DNA of 64,000 nt from DASRWI01 sp035654655 (GTDB lineage Bacteria > Bacteroidota > Ignavibacteria > Ignavibacteriales > Ignavibacteriaceae), in the NCBI GenBank assembly GCA_035654655.1, contig DASRWI010000031.1:82460-146459 (forward strand). The letters are read 5' to 3'. Below the pieces are notes generated by a model. That model ran no database searches. It saw only the letters and a program-made list of their open reading frames with translations, and was not told where the DNA came from. Each line of letters starts with the position of its first letter. Within the stretch, counting starts at the first letter, position 1. The position numbers and the translations under genes are program-made. Positions 26,618 to 35,612 of this stretch are shown in pieces.

Positions 26618-27613
26618 ATGAAAAAATTTACATTTTTAATTATAACGCTTCTTATAATTTCTAGTGCTGTTAATGCTCAGGAAAGAAAAAAGCTGGCACA
26701 AACAGGTATGAAATTTTTAAGTGTATCTTTAGATGCACGTGTAAGCGGTCTTGGAGATGCAGGAACTTCAGTTAATGATGTTACAGCTGCTTCAATGTTT
26801 TATAATCCATCAACTATGGCCAGTATGACTGACATGGTTAGTGCTAACGTAAACGTATTCACCTGGATTGCAGATATTAAATATATTTCATCTGCAGTTG
26901 CCTTCAAACCTTTTGATGGTGATTATGGTGTCTTTGGATTGAGCTTTGTCAGTGTTGATTATGGCGAATTCAATAGCACAATCTTTGCTCCAACAGAAGC
27001 AGGATTTTTAGATATTGGTACATATAAACCAAAAGCCTTAGCTTTTGGACTTGGTTATGCAAATCAACTATCTGAAAAATTCTCTGTTGGTGGTAACATT
27101 AAATATGTTTATCAATCTCTGGGCTCAGGTGTTATGAATGTTGCTTTAGATAAAGAAGACTACAAGGTCAATACTTTAGCGTTCGATTTTGGAATTCTTT
27201 ATCATACCGGATTTAAGAGCTTGGATTTTGGAATGAACGTTAGAAACTTTTCACAGGAATTAAGATATGTTGAAAAGCAATTCCAACTTCCATTAACATT
27301 TGAAATAGGTGTTTCTATGAATATGACAGACCTGTTTAATGTTAATAAAGATATGTATTCATTCTTATTATCAGTTGATGCAAGCCATCCAAGAGATTAT
27401 TCTGAACAAGTAAGTGTCGGTGGTGAGTTTATCTTTATGAATACTCTTGCTTTAAGAGCAGGTTATACTTATCCAACTGATGAACAAGAGTTTACAGCAG
27501 GTATTGGTTTAAAACAAAGAGTTCTTGGATATCTACTTGGTGTTGATTATGCATATACACCATTTGGTATCTTTAATGATATTCATAGAATTTCAGTAAA
27601 CTTTGCTTTTTAA
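26618..27613 (+). CDS. PorV/PorQ-family outer-membrane protein
   Basis: A 331-residue outer-membrane beta-barrel of the FadL-like PorV/PorQ group. A signal peptide (ends VNAQ) is followed by the family's conserved start, GMKFLSVSLDARVSGLGDAGTS ... AASMFYNPSTMA. Repeated amphipathic strands follow and the protein ends HRISVNFAF with a terminal Phe. In T9SS, PorV collects cargo from the translocon and passes it to the sortase PorU. Here it sits inside a TonB-receptor operon rather than with porU, so it may be a paralogue dedicated to the neighbouring cargo. Confidence 0.85.
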   Translation: MKKFTFLIITLLIISSAVNAQERKKLAQTGMKFLSVSLDARVSGLGDAGTSVNDVTAASMFYNPSTMASMTDMVSANVNVFTWIADIKYISSAVAFKPFDGDYGVFGLSFVSVDYGEFNSTIFAPTEAGFLDIGTYKPKALAFGLGYANQLSEKFSVGGNIKYVYQSLGSGVMNVALDKEDYKVNTLAFDFGILYHTGFKSLDFGMNVRNFSQELRYVEKQFQLPLTFEIGVSMNMTDLFNVNKDMYSFLLSVDASHPRDYSEQVSVGGEFIFMNTLALRAGYTYPTDEQEFTAGIGLKQRVLGYLLGVDYAYTPFGIFNDIHRISVNFAF

Positions 27614-27650
27614 GAATTATAAAATTTTTATATAAAAAATTGGTTTAAGA

Positions 27651-28913
27651 ATGAAAAAGATATTATACACATTGAATGCAGTCCTTCTATTATCCCTGTT
27701 CATTGTTTTTCAGGGTTGCTCAGAAGACCCACAACCAAGTATATATGACCTTGTAGGTGGAAGTAATCCTGCACCTGTAGTTAACAGCGTTTCACCCACC
27801 CAGGCATTTGCTGTAGTTACTCCAATTACAATAACAGGTGAGAACTTTTCTCCGGATATAACTAAAAATAAGGTTTACTTTAACGGAATTCCCGGAAAGG
27901 TTATCAGTGCAACCACTACACAGTTAGTAGTTGAATCTGCTAATGTTATTTCAGATTCTGTCAAAGTTAAAGTTCAAGTATCCGGTTCAGATGATTTTAG
28001 TAATATTATCAATTATAAACTTGTTCCTGCACTTTCAGAAATTACAAAAGCTGACGGTTCAGAACTGTTCACAAGTAACAACATTCCTTATGGAATAACA
28101 ACAGATGCTCAAGGTAATGTTTATACATCTATTGTTGAAAATGGTGTTGGTAAAGGAATAAGAAAAATTTTACCTTCAGGTGAATTAATCTTATCAGGTG
28201 AAATGGTTGATTTTGCTCCTAAAGGCGGTGAAACTTTTTTCACTAGAATGAATATGTGGCAAAACAATACTATTATCTCTGTTAGAAGAGTGAATGCAAT
28301 CTTCCAAGTTACTCAGGGTGTAGCTTCAAAAGTATTTACCACTTTAGGTTTAACTGCTCAAACTCCTATGTATGATATTGAGTTTGATCAAAATCAGAAT
28401 CTATGGGCAGGTGGTAAGGGATTATTCAGGTATAAAACAACTCCTGCCATTGAAGTAAAGAATTTTAATTATACAAATGAAATTAAAGCTCTTAGAGTTT
28501 ATAATAACGCTCTTTATTTATTAACTACAGTTGATGGTAATGATGTTATTAGAAAACATCAAATTATTTCTGCAGATGAAATTGGTGCTGCTGAAGAAGT
28601 TTTCAATATAGGAAATTCAGTTTTACCTGACACAGGTTCAGCAAAGGTTACTGCAAGTGACTTCGAAATTGCTGCTGATGGAGACATAATAATTGGAACT
28701 ACAAGAAATACAGACCCGATTATTGTCGTTCATCAAGACGGAACCTTCGCTTCATTGTACCCTGGACTTATTCCAGCAGGTACGATAGTATATGCTTTTG
28801 ATTGGGCTCCTGCTAGTCAGTATTTATATTTTACAAGATTAGCGACCACAGGAACACAGACAATCTTTAGAATAAGCATGCAAAAAGACGGTGCAGTGCA
28901 CTACGGCAGATAA
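27651..28913 (+). CDS. IPT/TIG-domain lipoprotein with propeller-like C-terminal region
   Basis: A 420-residue lipoprotein; the lipobox cysteine is in FIVFQGCSED. An IPT/TIG Ig-like domain (about 40-125, APVVNSVSPTQAFAVVTPITITGENFSP) is followed by a beta-propeller-like region (about 130-420) with NHL-type turns such as PYGITTDAQGNVYTS and YDIEFDQNQNLWAGG. It probably stays anchored to a membrane and binds a ligand at the surface. It lies 37 nt after the PorV-like gene. IPT plus propeller lipoproteins often accompany TonB receptors in Bacteroidota, which fits here. Confidence 0.8.
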   Translation: MKKILYTLNAVLLLSLFIVFQGCSEDPQPSIYDLVGGSNPAPVVNSVSPTQAFAVVTPITITGENFSPDITKNKVYFNGIPGKVISATTTQLVVESANVISDSVKVKVQVSGSDDFSNIINYKLVPALSEITKADGSELFTSNNIPYGITTDAQGNVYTSIVENGVGKGIRKILPSGELILSGEMVDFAPKGGETFFTRMNMWQNNTIISVRRVNAIFQVTQGVASKVFTTLGLTAQTPMYDIEFDQNQNLWAGGKGLFRYKTTPAIEVKNFNYTNEIKALRVYNNALYLLTTVDGNDVIRKHQIISADEIGAAEEVFNIGNSVLPDTGSAKVTASDFEIAADGDIIIGTTRNTDPIIVVHQDGTFASLYPGLIPAGTIVYAFDWAPASQYLYFTRLATTGTQTIFRISMQKDGAVHYGR

Positions 28914-29026
28914 CTAAATTGTCAAATGAAGATTCAAATATATTTTGTAAGTTTTAAAATAATAATTATTTTAATTTAACTAAATACGGCTCTATTTTCG
29001 CAAACAAAATGAAAGGTTATACAATT

Positions 29027-30304
29027 ATGTTAAAAAAACTTTCTACTATTTTAATCATGGTTGCCCTTTATGCTACAGTGTCAATGGCTCAGACTTGGAC
29101 ATTTCAGGGAGCATTTCCTGATACAAGTAAAAAAGGCGGTAATCACGGTATCGTTGTTACACCAGACAATAAAGTTTGGGTAGTCAGTTATTATTCAAGC
29201 AAATGGCCTACTGATACCAGCATTAGTTCAACTCCAATTACTGTTTATAATCCAGATGGATCTTTAGATCAGGTAATATACACAGTAACTGTGGGTATTG
29301 ATGTTGATACTTTAGGTAAAGGCGGTTCTACTCGTGGAATGGATAGAGATTCTGTTGGTAACGTATATTGGATTGGTACTGGCCCTGGAAGAATAGTTAA
29401 AATTGACTATTTAACCAAACAAGGTTTAGCAAGACACTTGTCAGGTTTAGAACATGGTTCTTCACCTTCAGGTCCAGCTATTTCTAATGACGGTACTGTA
29501 TTTGTTGGTCCAGTAGTAGGTGGCGGTACAACAGCTATCTATATGTATGATACTGACTTAAATCCATTAGGCGCTGCAGTAGTTGGTCCTCCAAACATCA
29601 CAAGAACATTTGAAGTTTCTCCTGATGGATTAACAATATACTGGACAATGTTCACAGGTTCTCAAGGTATGTATATTTATCACAGAAATGATGTATTCTC
29701 AGAATTCGCTTTGACAGACTCAGCTCTTCTTGGTATGTCAATTGAAACAGCTGACTGGCAGCCAGGTACCGGTTTATTATGGGTATCTAACGATAGTAGA
29801 GGTACAGATCCTTCTTATACTCACTTATCATGGTACGGTTGGAATCCAACAACAAAAACTATCGTTGATAGTTTCCAATTAACAGGTTTTGACCCAACTA
29901 TTCCTGATGAATATCCAAGAGGATTAGCTTTTACTGATGATGGCAACACAGCTTATGTAGGTTTATTTGGAACTGCTTTTGGCATTTACAAATTTACAAA
30001 AAATGGTGTTGGTGTTAGAGAAGATCATTCAGCAATTGTTAACAACTATACATTAGATCAAAACTATCCTAACCCATTCAACCCATCAACGACAATTAAG
30101 TTCTCTGTAGTTAATGAAGGAATGGTTACTTTAAGAGTATTTAATATGTTAGGTGAAGTTGTTTCTACTTTAGTTAACGAAAACTTATCTAATGGAAACT
30201 ATACTGTAAACTTTGATGCATCAAAATTGTCATCAGGTACTTACGTATATGAACTTCAAACAGGTGATGTACGTTTAACTAAGAAAATGGTATTAATGAA
30301 GTAA
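29027..30304 (+). CDS. Secreted beta-propeller protein with T9SS sorting tail
   Basis: A 425-residue exported protein. A signal peptide (MLKKLSTILIMVALYATVSMAQ) is followed by a YVTN/SMP30-like propeller with repeated turns (NHGIVVTPDNKVWVVSYY, RGMDRDSVGNVYWIG, GPAISNDGTVFVG, PRGLAFTDDGNTAYVG). It ends in a canonical sorting domain (NYPNPFNPSTTIKF ... KKMVLMK). I prefer the ATG at 29027, giving a cleaner signal peptide with AAAGG 10 nt upstream; the ATG at 29009 would add six residues. It closes the TonB-receptor run and is followed by a strong terminator. The function is unknown. Confidence 0.8.
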   Translation: MLKKLSTILIMVALYATVSMAQTWTFQGAFPDTSKKGGNHGIVVTPDNKVWVVSYYSSKWPTDTSISSTPITVYNPDGSLDQVIYTVTVGIDVDTLGKGGSTRGMDRDSVGNVYWIGTGPGRIVKIDYLTKQGLARHLSGLEHGSSPSGPAISNDGTVFVGPVVGGGTTAIYMYDTDLNPLGAAVVGPPNITRTFEVSPDGLTIYWTMFTGSQGMYIYHRNDVFSEFALTDSALLGMSIETADWQPGTGLLWVSNDSRGTDPSYTHLSWYGWNPTTKTIVDSFQLTGFDPTIPDEYPRGLAFTDDGNTAYVGLFGTAFGIYKFTKNGVGVREDHSAIVNNYTLDQNYPNPFNPSTTIKFSVVNEGMVTLRVFNMLGEVVSTLVNENLSNGNYTVNFDASKLSSGTYVYELQTGDVRLTKKMVLMK

Positions 30305-30321
30305 TTCATTATCTTTTTTCA

Positions 30322-30355
30322 AACAGAGCCGCTTGAGAAAGCGGCTTTGTTATTT
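30322..30355 (+). terminator. Rho-independent terminator closing the TonB-receptor run
   Basis: AGCCGCTT (30327-30334) pairs with AAGCGGCT (30339-30346) around GAGA. The stem extends outwards to about 13 bp and is followed by TTGTTATTTT. Confidence 0.85.
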
Positions 30356-30365
30356 TAAACATACT

Positions 30366-30394
30366 TTGACATACGATTTTTTACCTTAATAAAT
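30366..30394 (+). promoter_or_regulatory. Candidate promoter of the GHL10 gene
   Basis: A consensus -35, TTGACA, at 30366 is followed 17 nt later by ATAAAT (30389). It lies between a terminator and the next start codon. The -10 is a weak match. Confidence 0.3.
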
Positions 30395-30453
30395 CTTTTA
30401 TAAGAAGTAATTATTATTTATTTTTTAATAACAAAAATTAATAATTACGGATT

Positions 30454-32802
30454 ATGAAAATATTTTACACCATTTTTCTTGCCCTCTTAACAATATCAAA
30501 TATTTTTTCACAAACTACAAATCCTAAAAGAGAATTTAGATCTGCCTGGATTGCTACTGTTGAAAATCTCGATTGGCCAACAACTAGAGGAAATACAGCA
30601 GAACAAAAACAACAGTTAATTACGCTTTTAGATGCTTTACAAAAAGCAAATATAAATGTTATTATTTTTCAGATTCGTACAGAATGCGATGCATTATATG
30701 CATCTCCTTATGAACCCTGGTCATATTATGTAACAGGTTATCAGGGAGTAGCGCCAAGTCCATTTTATGATCCACTTCAATTTGCAGTTGAAGAAGCTCA
30801 TAAAAGAGGAATGGAAATACATGCTTGGTTTAATCCATATAGAGCTGTTAAATCCGTCGGACAATATACTATCGCAAACAACCATGTCACTAAAACTCAT
30901 CCTGAATGGGTTCTTAATTTTGGTAGCTTGAAAATTCTTGATCCGGGTTTACCTCAGGTAAGAGATTTTGTTGTAAAAATAGTTGCTGATGTTGTTACCA
31001 GATATGATATAGATGGTGTTCATATGGATGATTATTTTTATCCTTACAGCGGCATTACTACTCAGGATAGTGCTTCCTGGAGGTTATACAAAGGTACCTT
31101 TACTGATATAGGTGATTGGAGAAGGGATAATGTTAATACTTTAATTGATAGAATGCATGACACTATTCAAGTTATTAGACCAAGTGTTAAAGTAGGCATG
31201 AGTCCTTTTGGTATTTGGAAAAATGGAGTACCTCCTGGAATTATTGGTCTCTCTGGTTATAATGATATTTACGCAGACGCAATAAATTGGTTGAACAGAG
31301 GAAATATTGATTATTTAACTCCACAATTATATTGGAAAATTGGTGGCAATCAGGATTACATAAGGTTAAGTAGATGGTGGGCAGATTCAACTGCCAAATA
31401 TAATTCTCATTTTTATCCCGGTATGGCTCCATATCATATTTCGGATGCACAAAATTGGTCTGCAACTGAATTTTTAAATCAAATGAGAGAAAATAGAAGT
31501 AACCCTAAAACTAAAGGACAAGTATTTTTTAGAGCAGCTTATATTCCATCTAATCCCAAAGGTTTAACAGATTCATTAAAAAATGGATTGTTTAAAACGG
31601 TTGCTTTATTACCTCAAATGTCCTGGAAAGATAATGTTGCTCCTAATGCACCGCAGAATTTGATATTCGCCAGAATACCTGGAACAGGAGTATCTGGTTT
31701 ACAATGGGATAAACCTTCAACAGCAGCTGATGGAGATACTTCTAAGTTTTATGTTATTTATAATTTTAATAGTAGTAATATTCAACAAACAGATTTAGAT
31801 AATCCTGCTAATATTTTAACTTCTACAGATCAAAAGAATTTTAATCCATTAAATAATCCCAAAACATCATATGTAGTAACTGCATTAGATGATAATCATA
31901 ATGAAAGTATAATGAGTAATATTCTTACAATTGCAGTTCCTCAAGTACCGATTTTGGCAATGCCTGTAAATAATGATTTATTCCAGAGTGATACTACAAA
32001 TTTAAAATGGAATTATGCAGCTAACAGTAGTAAATATCAATTACAAGTTGCAAGTGATGCTGGTTTTACAAATTTAGTTTTGAATAATGTTAATGTTTTA
32101 GATACGACTTTCAATTTTGTTTCAACAGAAGGACAAAAACAATATTATTGGAGAGTAAAAAGCATAAATGCTGCTGGAGAAAGTGCTTATTCCAATGCTT
32201 TTACATTTAAGACTGCATTCCCTACAGTTCCTGTATTAGTTTCTCCTGTTCATGCTTCTTTGAACCAGGAGCTTAATGTGGAACTTGTTTGGAAAAAAGA
32301 AGTAAACTCTGTTGATTATCAGCTTCAGGTTGCTAAAACACAAGGATTTTTGCCAGCTTCTATATTATTGGATACCATAGTAGTTGATACTACATACAGT
32401 TTGGTTAATTTACTGCAGAACCAATATTATTTCTGGAGAGTAAAAGGTAATAATCAATATGGTTCAAGTGGATGGCCTACTGCTTTTGGATTTAAGACTA
32501 AATCTCTTGTATTTGTTGAATCTTTAAATGGTTTACCAACGGATTATGATTTGTTTCAAAATTATCCAAATCCTTTTAATCCAACAACCATAATAAGTTT
32601 TGCTATTCCTGAATCGGGGTTTGCAAGCTTAAAAATTTATGATGTTCTTGGGAATGAAGTAGGTAACTTGATTAATGAAAATTTAGCTCCAGGTAGTTAT
32701 GAAGTGCAATTTGACGGAGCAAATTTATCTTCAGGAATTTATATTTATAAATTAGTAGTAAATGGAAAAGCATTTATGAAAAAAATGCTTCTAATGAAAT
32801 AA
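30454..32802 (+). CDS. Secreted GHL10-family glycoside hydrolase-like protein with FN3 modules and T9SS tail
   Basis: A 782-residue exported protein. A signal peptide is followed by a family-10-like (DUF187/GHL10) TIM barrel at about 25-400: REFRSAWIATVENLDWPT, NVIIFQIRTECDALY, HAWFNPYRAV, DPGLPQVRDFVV and DIDGVHMDDYFYPY. Related proteins act on glycans, some of them peptidoglycan-linked. Three FN3-like modules follow (about 400-690), two of them similar copies with YQLQVA and YYWRVK/YFWRVK strands. The end is a canonical sorting domain (NYPNPFNPTTIISF ... KKMLLMK). The catalytic acids cannot be named with certainty. Its stop overlaps a potential upstream ATG of def. Confidence 0.85.
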   Translation: MKIFYTIFLALLTISNIFSQTTNPKREFRSAWIATVENLDWPTTRGNTAEQKQQLITLLDALQKANINVIIFQIRTECDALYASPYEPWSYYVTGYQGVAPSPFYDPLQFAVEEAHKRGMEIHAWFNPYRAVKSVGQYTIANNHVTKTHPEWVLNFGSLKILDPGLPQVRDFVVKIVADVVTRYDIDGVHMDDYFYPYSGITTQDSASWRLYKGTFTDIGDWRRDNVNTLIDRMHDTIQVIRPSVKVGMSPFGIWKNGVPPGIIGLSGYNDIYADAINWLNRGNIDYLTPQLYWKIGGNQDYIRLSRWWADSTAKYNSHFYPGMAPYHISDAQNWSATEFLNQMRENRSNPKTKGQVFFRAAYIPSNPKGLTDSLKNGLFKTVALLPQMSWKDNVAPNAPQNLIFARIPGTGVSGLQWDKPSTAADGDTSKFYVIYNFNSSNIQQTDLDNPANILTSTDQKNFNPLNNPKTSYVVTALDDNHNESIMSNILTIAVPQVPILAMPVNNDLFQSDTTNLKWNYAANSSKYQLQVASDAGFTNLVLNNVNVLDTTFNFVSTEGQKQYYWRVKSINAAGESAYSNAFTFKTAFPTVPVLVSPVHASLNQELNVELVWKKEVNSVDYQLQVAKTQGFLPASILLDTIVVDTTYSLVNLLQNQYYFWRVKGNNQYGSSGWPTAFGFKTKSLVFVESLNGLPTDYDLFQNYPNPFNPTTIISFAIPESGFASLKIYDVLGNEVGNLINENLAPGSYEVQFDGANLSSGIYIYKLVVNGKAFMKKMLLMK

Positions 32803-32819
32803 TGTTAAGGAAAAAGAAA

Positions 32820-33380
32820 ATGTCGATATTGCCTGTAACCGTTTTAGGTGATACAATATTAAGAAAAAAATCAGAAAAAATTGAAGAAGTAGATGGCGAA
32901 CTTATTCAGTTAATTAAAGATATGTTTGAAACTATGCGTAATGCAAGCGGAGTAGGTCTGGCTGCAAATCAGGTTGCAGTTAATAAATCATTATTTGTAG
33001 TAGACCTTTCACCGGTTAAAGGTTATGAATCTTATAAGCCAATGATTTTTATAAATCCTAAAATTGTTGCATTTTCAAGAGATAAAAATATTATTGAGGA
33101 AGGCTGCTTAAGTCTTCCTAGTTTGAGAGTTGATGTTGAAAGACCTGAAAGAGTTAAAATAGAATTTCAGGATTTAGACCTTAAGAAACAATCTATCGAA
33201 GCGGATGAATTTCTTGCAAGAGTAATTCAACATGAGTATGACCATACTAAAGGTGTTCTGTTCATTGATAAAATTTCTGAAGATCAACTTGCTGAAATAA
33301 AAGATGAGCTAAAATTAATTAAGAATAGAAAAACAGAAGTTGATTATCCTATTACCAGGAAAAAAGTAAAAATAAAATAA
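32820..33380 (+). CDS. def: Peptide deformylase
   Basis: A 186-residue metalloenzyme that removes the formyl group from N-terminal Met. All three motifs are present: GVGLAANQ, EEGCLSLPS (metal Cys) and QHEYDH (two metal His and the catalytic Glu). I choose the ATG at 32820 (MSILPVTVLGD) because AAGGA lies about 8 nt upstream. The ATG at 32802 would add MLRKKK and overlaps the previous stop. Fmt follows 9 nt later, the common def-fmt pair. Confidence 0.95.
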   Translation: MSILPVTVLGDTILRKKSEKIEEVDGELIQLIKDMFETMRNASGVGLAANQVAVNKSLFVVDLSPVKGYESYKPMIFINPKIVAFSRDKNIIEEGCLSLPSLRVDVERPERVKIEFQDLDLKKQSIEADEFLARVIQHEYDHTKGVLFIDKISEDQLAEIKDELKLIKNRKTEVDYPITRKKVKIK

Positions 33381-33389
33381 AGGCTTATC

Positions 33390-34286
33390 TTGAAAATAGT
33401 TTTTATGGGTACTCCGGATTTTGCGATTCCATCATTGAAAAAAATCCATGAAAGCAAACATGAAGTTGCAGCAGTCGTGACTGCAATAGATAAGGAGAGG
33501 GGAAGAGGACAAAAGTTAAGCTTTACTCCGGTTAAAGAATTTGCTCTTCAAAATAATATACCTGTACTTCAGCCCGAAAAATTAAAAGATGAAAATTTTA
33601 TAAATCAACTTAAAGAGATAAATGCTGATTTATTTGTAATCGTTGCATTTAGAATTTTACCTCAAGAAGTATTTAATATTCCAAAATATGGCTCTTTTAA
33701 TCTTCACGGGTCAGTATTACCTAAATTCAGAGGAGCTGCACCTATTCAATGGGCAATAATTAAAGGAGAAAAAGAAACTGGAGTTACTACCTTTAAACTT
33801 GCTGAAAAAGTGGATACGGGAAATATTTATTTACAAGATTCTATCCCTTTAAATGAAGATGATAATTTTGAAGTTATACATGATAAACTTAGCTTAGTAG
33901 GAGCTGACCTTGTTTTAAAAACCATAGATTTAATTGAATCAGGTAATTATACTTTGCAGCAACAGGATAATTCATTAGCTTCTCCCGCACCGAAAATTAC
34001 CAAAGAAACGGGGCAATTAAATTTTGAGAACACAGCCCGGGAAGTAAATAATCTAATTAGAGGATTGTCTCCATTTCCGGGAGCATATTTCAATCATAAT
34101 AATAAAATTATTAAAGTGTATAAAGCTAAAATTTCTAATATGAAATTACAACCGGGAGAAAAAAAAGTTATTGGTGAACAGCTTTATATTGGCTGCAAGG
34201 AAGATTCCATTGAAATATTAGAATTGCAGCAGGAAGGAAGAAAGAAGATGGACTCTTCTGCTTTCTTAAGGGGCTACAAATTTTAA
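33390..34286 (+). CDS. fmt: Methionyl-tRNA formyltransferase
   Basis: A 298-residue enzyme that formylates initiator Met-tRNA with 10-formyl-THF. Motifs are VFMGTPDFAIPSL at the N-terminus, the catalytic-region FNLHGSVLPKFRGAAPIQWAI (Asn, His) and GVTTFKLAEKVDTGNIY (Asp). A C-terminal OB-like tRNA-binding domain has INFENTAREVNNLIRGLSPFPGAY-type sequence. Translation probably starts at a TTG (33390), 7 nt after AAAGG; no better ATG is available, since the next in-frame Met falls inside the first conserved motif. It is co-transcribed with def. Confidence 0.94.
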   Translation: MKIVFMGTPDFAIPSLKKIHESKHEVAAVVTAIDKERGRGQKLSFTPVKEFALQNNIPVLQPEKLKDENFINQLKEINADLFVIVAFRILPQEVFNIPKYGSFNLHGSVLPKFRGAAPIQWAIIKGEKETGVTTFKLAEKVDTGNIYLQDSIPLNEDDNFEVIHDKLSLVGADLVLKTIDLIESGNYTLQQQDNSLASPAPKITKETGQLNFENTAREVNNLIRGLSPFPGAYFNHNNKIIKVYKAKISNMKLQPGEKKVIGEQLYIGCKEDSIEILELQQEGRKKMDSSAFLRGYKF

Positions 34287-34360
34287 CAATGTCTTATATT
34301 AAAGAAAAACTATTTTGTATATTTAATTTTTAATTTATTTTTAAACTAAATCAAAAATTT

Positions 34361-35494
34361 ATGGGCTTTTCAACAGACGCTATTCATAAAGGTCAGGAAC
34401 CTGATCCATCAACCGGAGCTATCATAACTCCTATATTTCAAACATCAACATTCGCATTAGAAGAATTAGGAAAAGATAAAGGCTATCACTATGCACGTAG
34501 CCAAAATCCAACAAGAAAAGCTTTAGAGCAAAATATAGCTGCTCTTGAAAAAGGAAAGCATGGTATTGCATTTGGAGCAGGTATAGCAGCAATAAATTCA
34601 ATTATGAGCTTATTGAAAAGTGGAGACCACGTTGTAATTAGTAATAATGTTTATGGTGGTACTTACAGACTATATGAACAGGTATTAACTAATTATGGAA
34701 TTACATTTTCATGGGTTGATACTAATAATTTGGCTGAAGTTGAAAACTCAATAAAAGATAATTCAAAAATTATCTATGTTGAAAGCCCAACTAATCCAAT
34801 GCTTAATCTTACTGATTTAAAAGCTATATCTGACTTATGTAAGAAACATAATTTAATTAGTGTTTGTGATAATACTTTTATGAGTCCATACTTTCAAAAT
34901 CCTTTAAAATTTGGAATTGATATAGTTCTTCATAGTACTACAAAATATTTGAATGGACATAGTGATGTTATTGGTGGATTTCTTGTTACTAATAATGATG
35001 AGTTAAATCAAAAAATTAGATTTTATCAAAATGCTTCAGGAGCAGTTCCTTCACCATTTGATTGCTGGCTAGTTCTTCGTTCAACAAAAACTTTAGCTGT
35101 TAGAATGGAAAGACATAATGCTAATGCAATTAAATTTGCTGAATATTTATGTTCAAGTAAAGTAGCAGAAAAAGTTTATTATCCTGGATTACCTTCTCAT
35201 CCGCAGCACGAACTTGCAAAAAAACAAATGAGAGGGTTTGGAGGAATGGTTTCGGCTGATTTTGGGGATTTCGAAATATCCAAAAAATTATTGAATAATG
35301 TTAAGTTATTTAGCCTTGCTGAAAGTCTTGGGGGTGTAGAAAGTTTAGTTAACCAGCCTGCCACAATGACTCATGGCTCAGTGCCAAGAGAAGAAAGATT
35401 AAAGCTTGGAATTACTGATTCTTTGGTCAGGTTTTCTATTGGTTTGGAAGATATTGAAGACCTGATAAAGGATGTTGAAATGGCTCTAAAATAG
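34361..35494 (+). CDS. Trans-sulfuration PLP enzyme (cystathionine gamma-synthase or gamma-lyase type)
   Basis: A 377-residue fold-type I PLP enzyme of the Cys/Met metabolism family. Typical motifs are HYARSQNPTRKALEQNIAALEKG, GDHVVISNNVYGGTYRL, VESPTNPMLNLTDL, CDNTFMSPYFQNPL and the lysine segment LHSTTKYLNGHSDVIGG with the Schiff-base Lys. The C-terminal SLGGVESLVNQPATMTHGSVP is also standard. MetB, MetC and gamma-lyase cannot be told apart reliably from sequence alone; high similarity to MetB-type SLGGVESL motifs makes gamma-synthase or gamma-lyase most likely. It stands alone with no other methionine gene nearby. Confidence 0.88.
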   Translation: MGFSTDAIHKGQEPDPSTGAIITPIFQTSTFALEELGKDKGYHYARSQNPTRKALEQNIAALEKGKHGIAFGAGIAAINSIMSLLKSGDHVVISNNVYGGTYRLYEQVLTNYGITFSWVDTNNLAEVENSIKDNSKIIYVESPTNPMLNLTDLKAISDLCKKHNLISVCDNTFMSPYFQNPLKFGIDIVLHSTTKYLNGHSDVIGGFLVTNNDELNQKIRFYQNASGAVPSPFDCWLVLRSTKTLAVRMERHNANAIKFAEYLCSSKVAEKVYYPGLPSHPQHELAKKQMRGFGGMVSADFGDFEISKKLLNNVKLFSLAESLGGVESLVNQPATMTHGSVPREERLKLGITDSLVRFSIGLEDIEDLIKDVEMALK

Positions 35495-35612
35495 CTTGAA
35501 GAAAGAAAAACAACTTGTTGTAAATGGTAGTAATATAATAATTTAATGAATTGCATTTAAGTTGTTACATAATTAATTTTACTTATGATTTTACTAATTG
35601 AAAAAGGTATAA

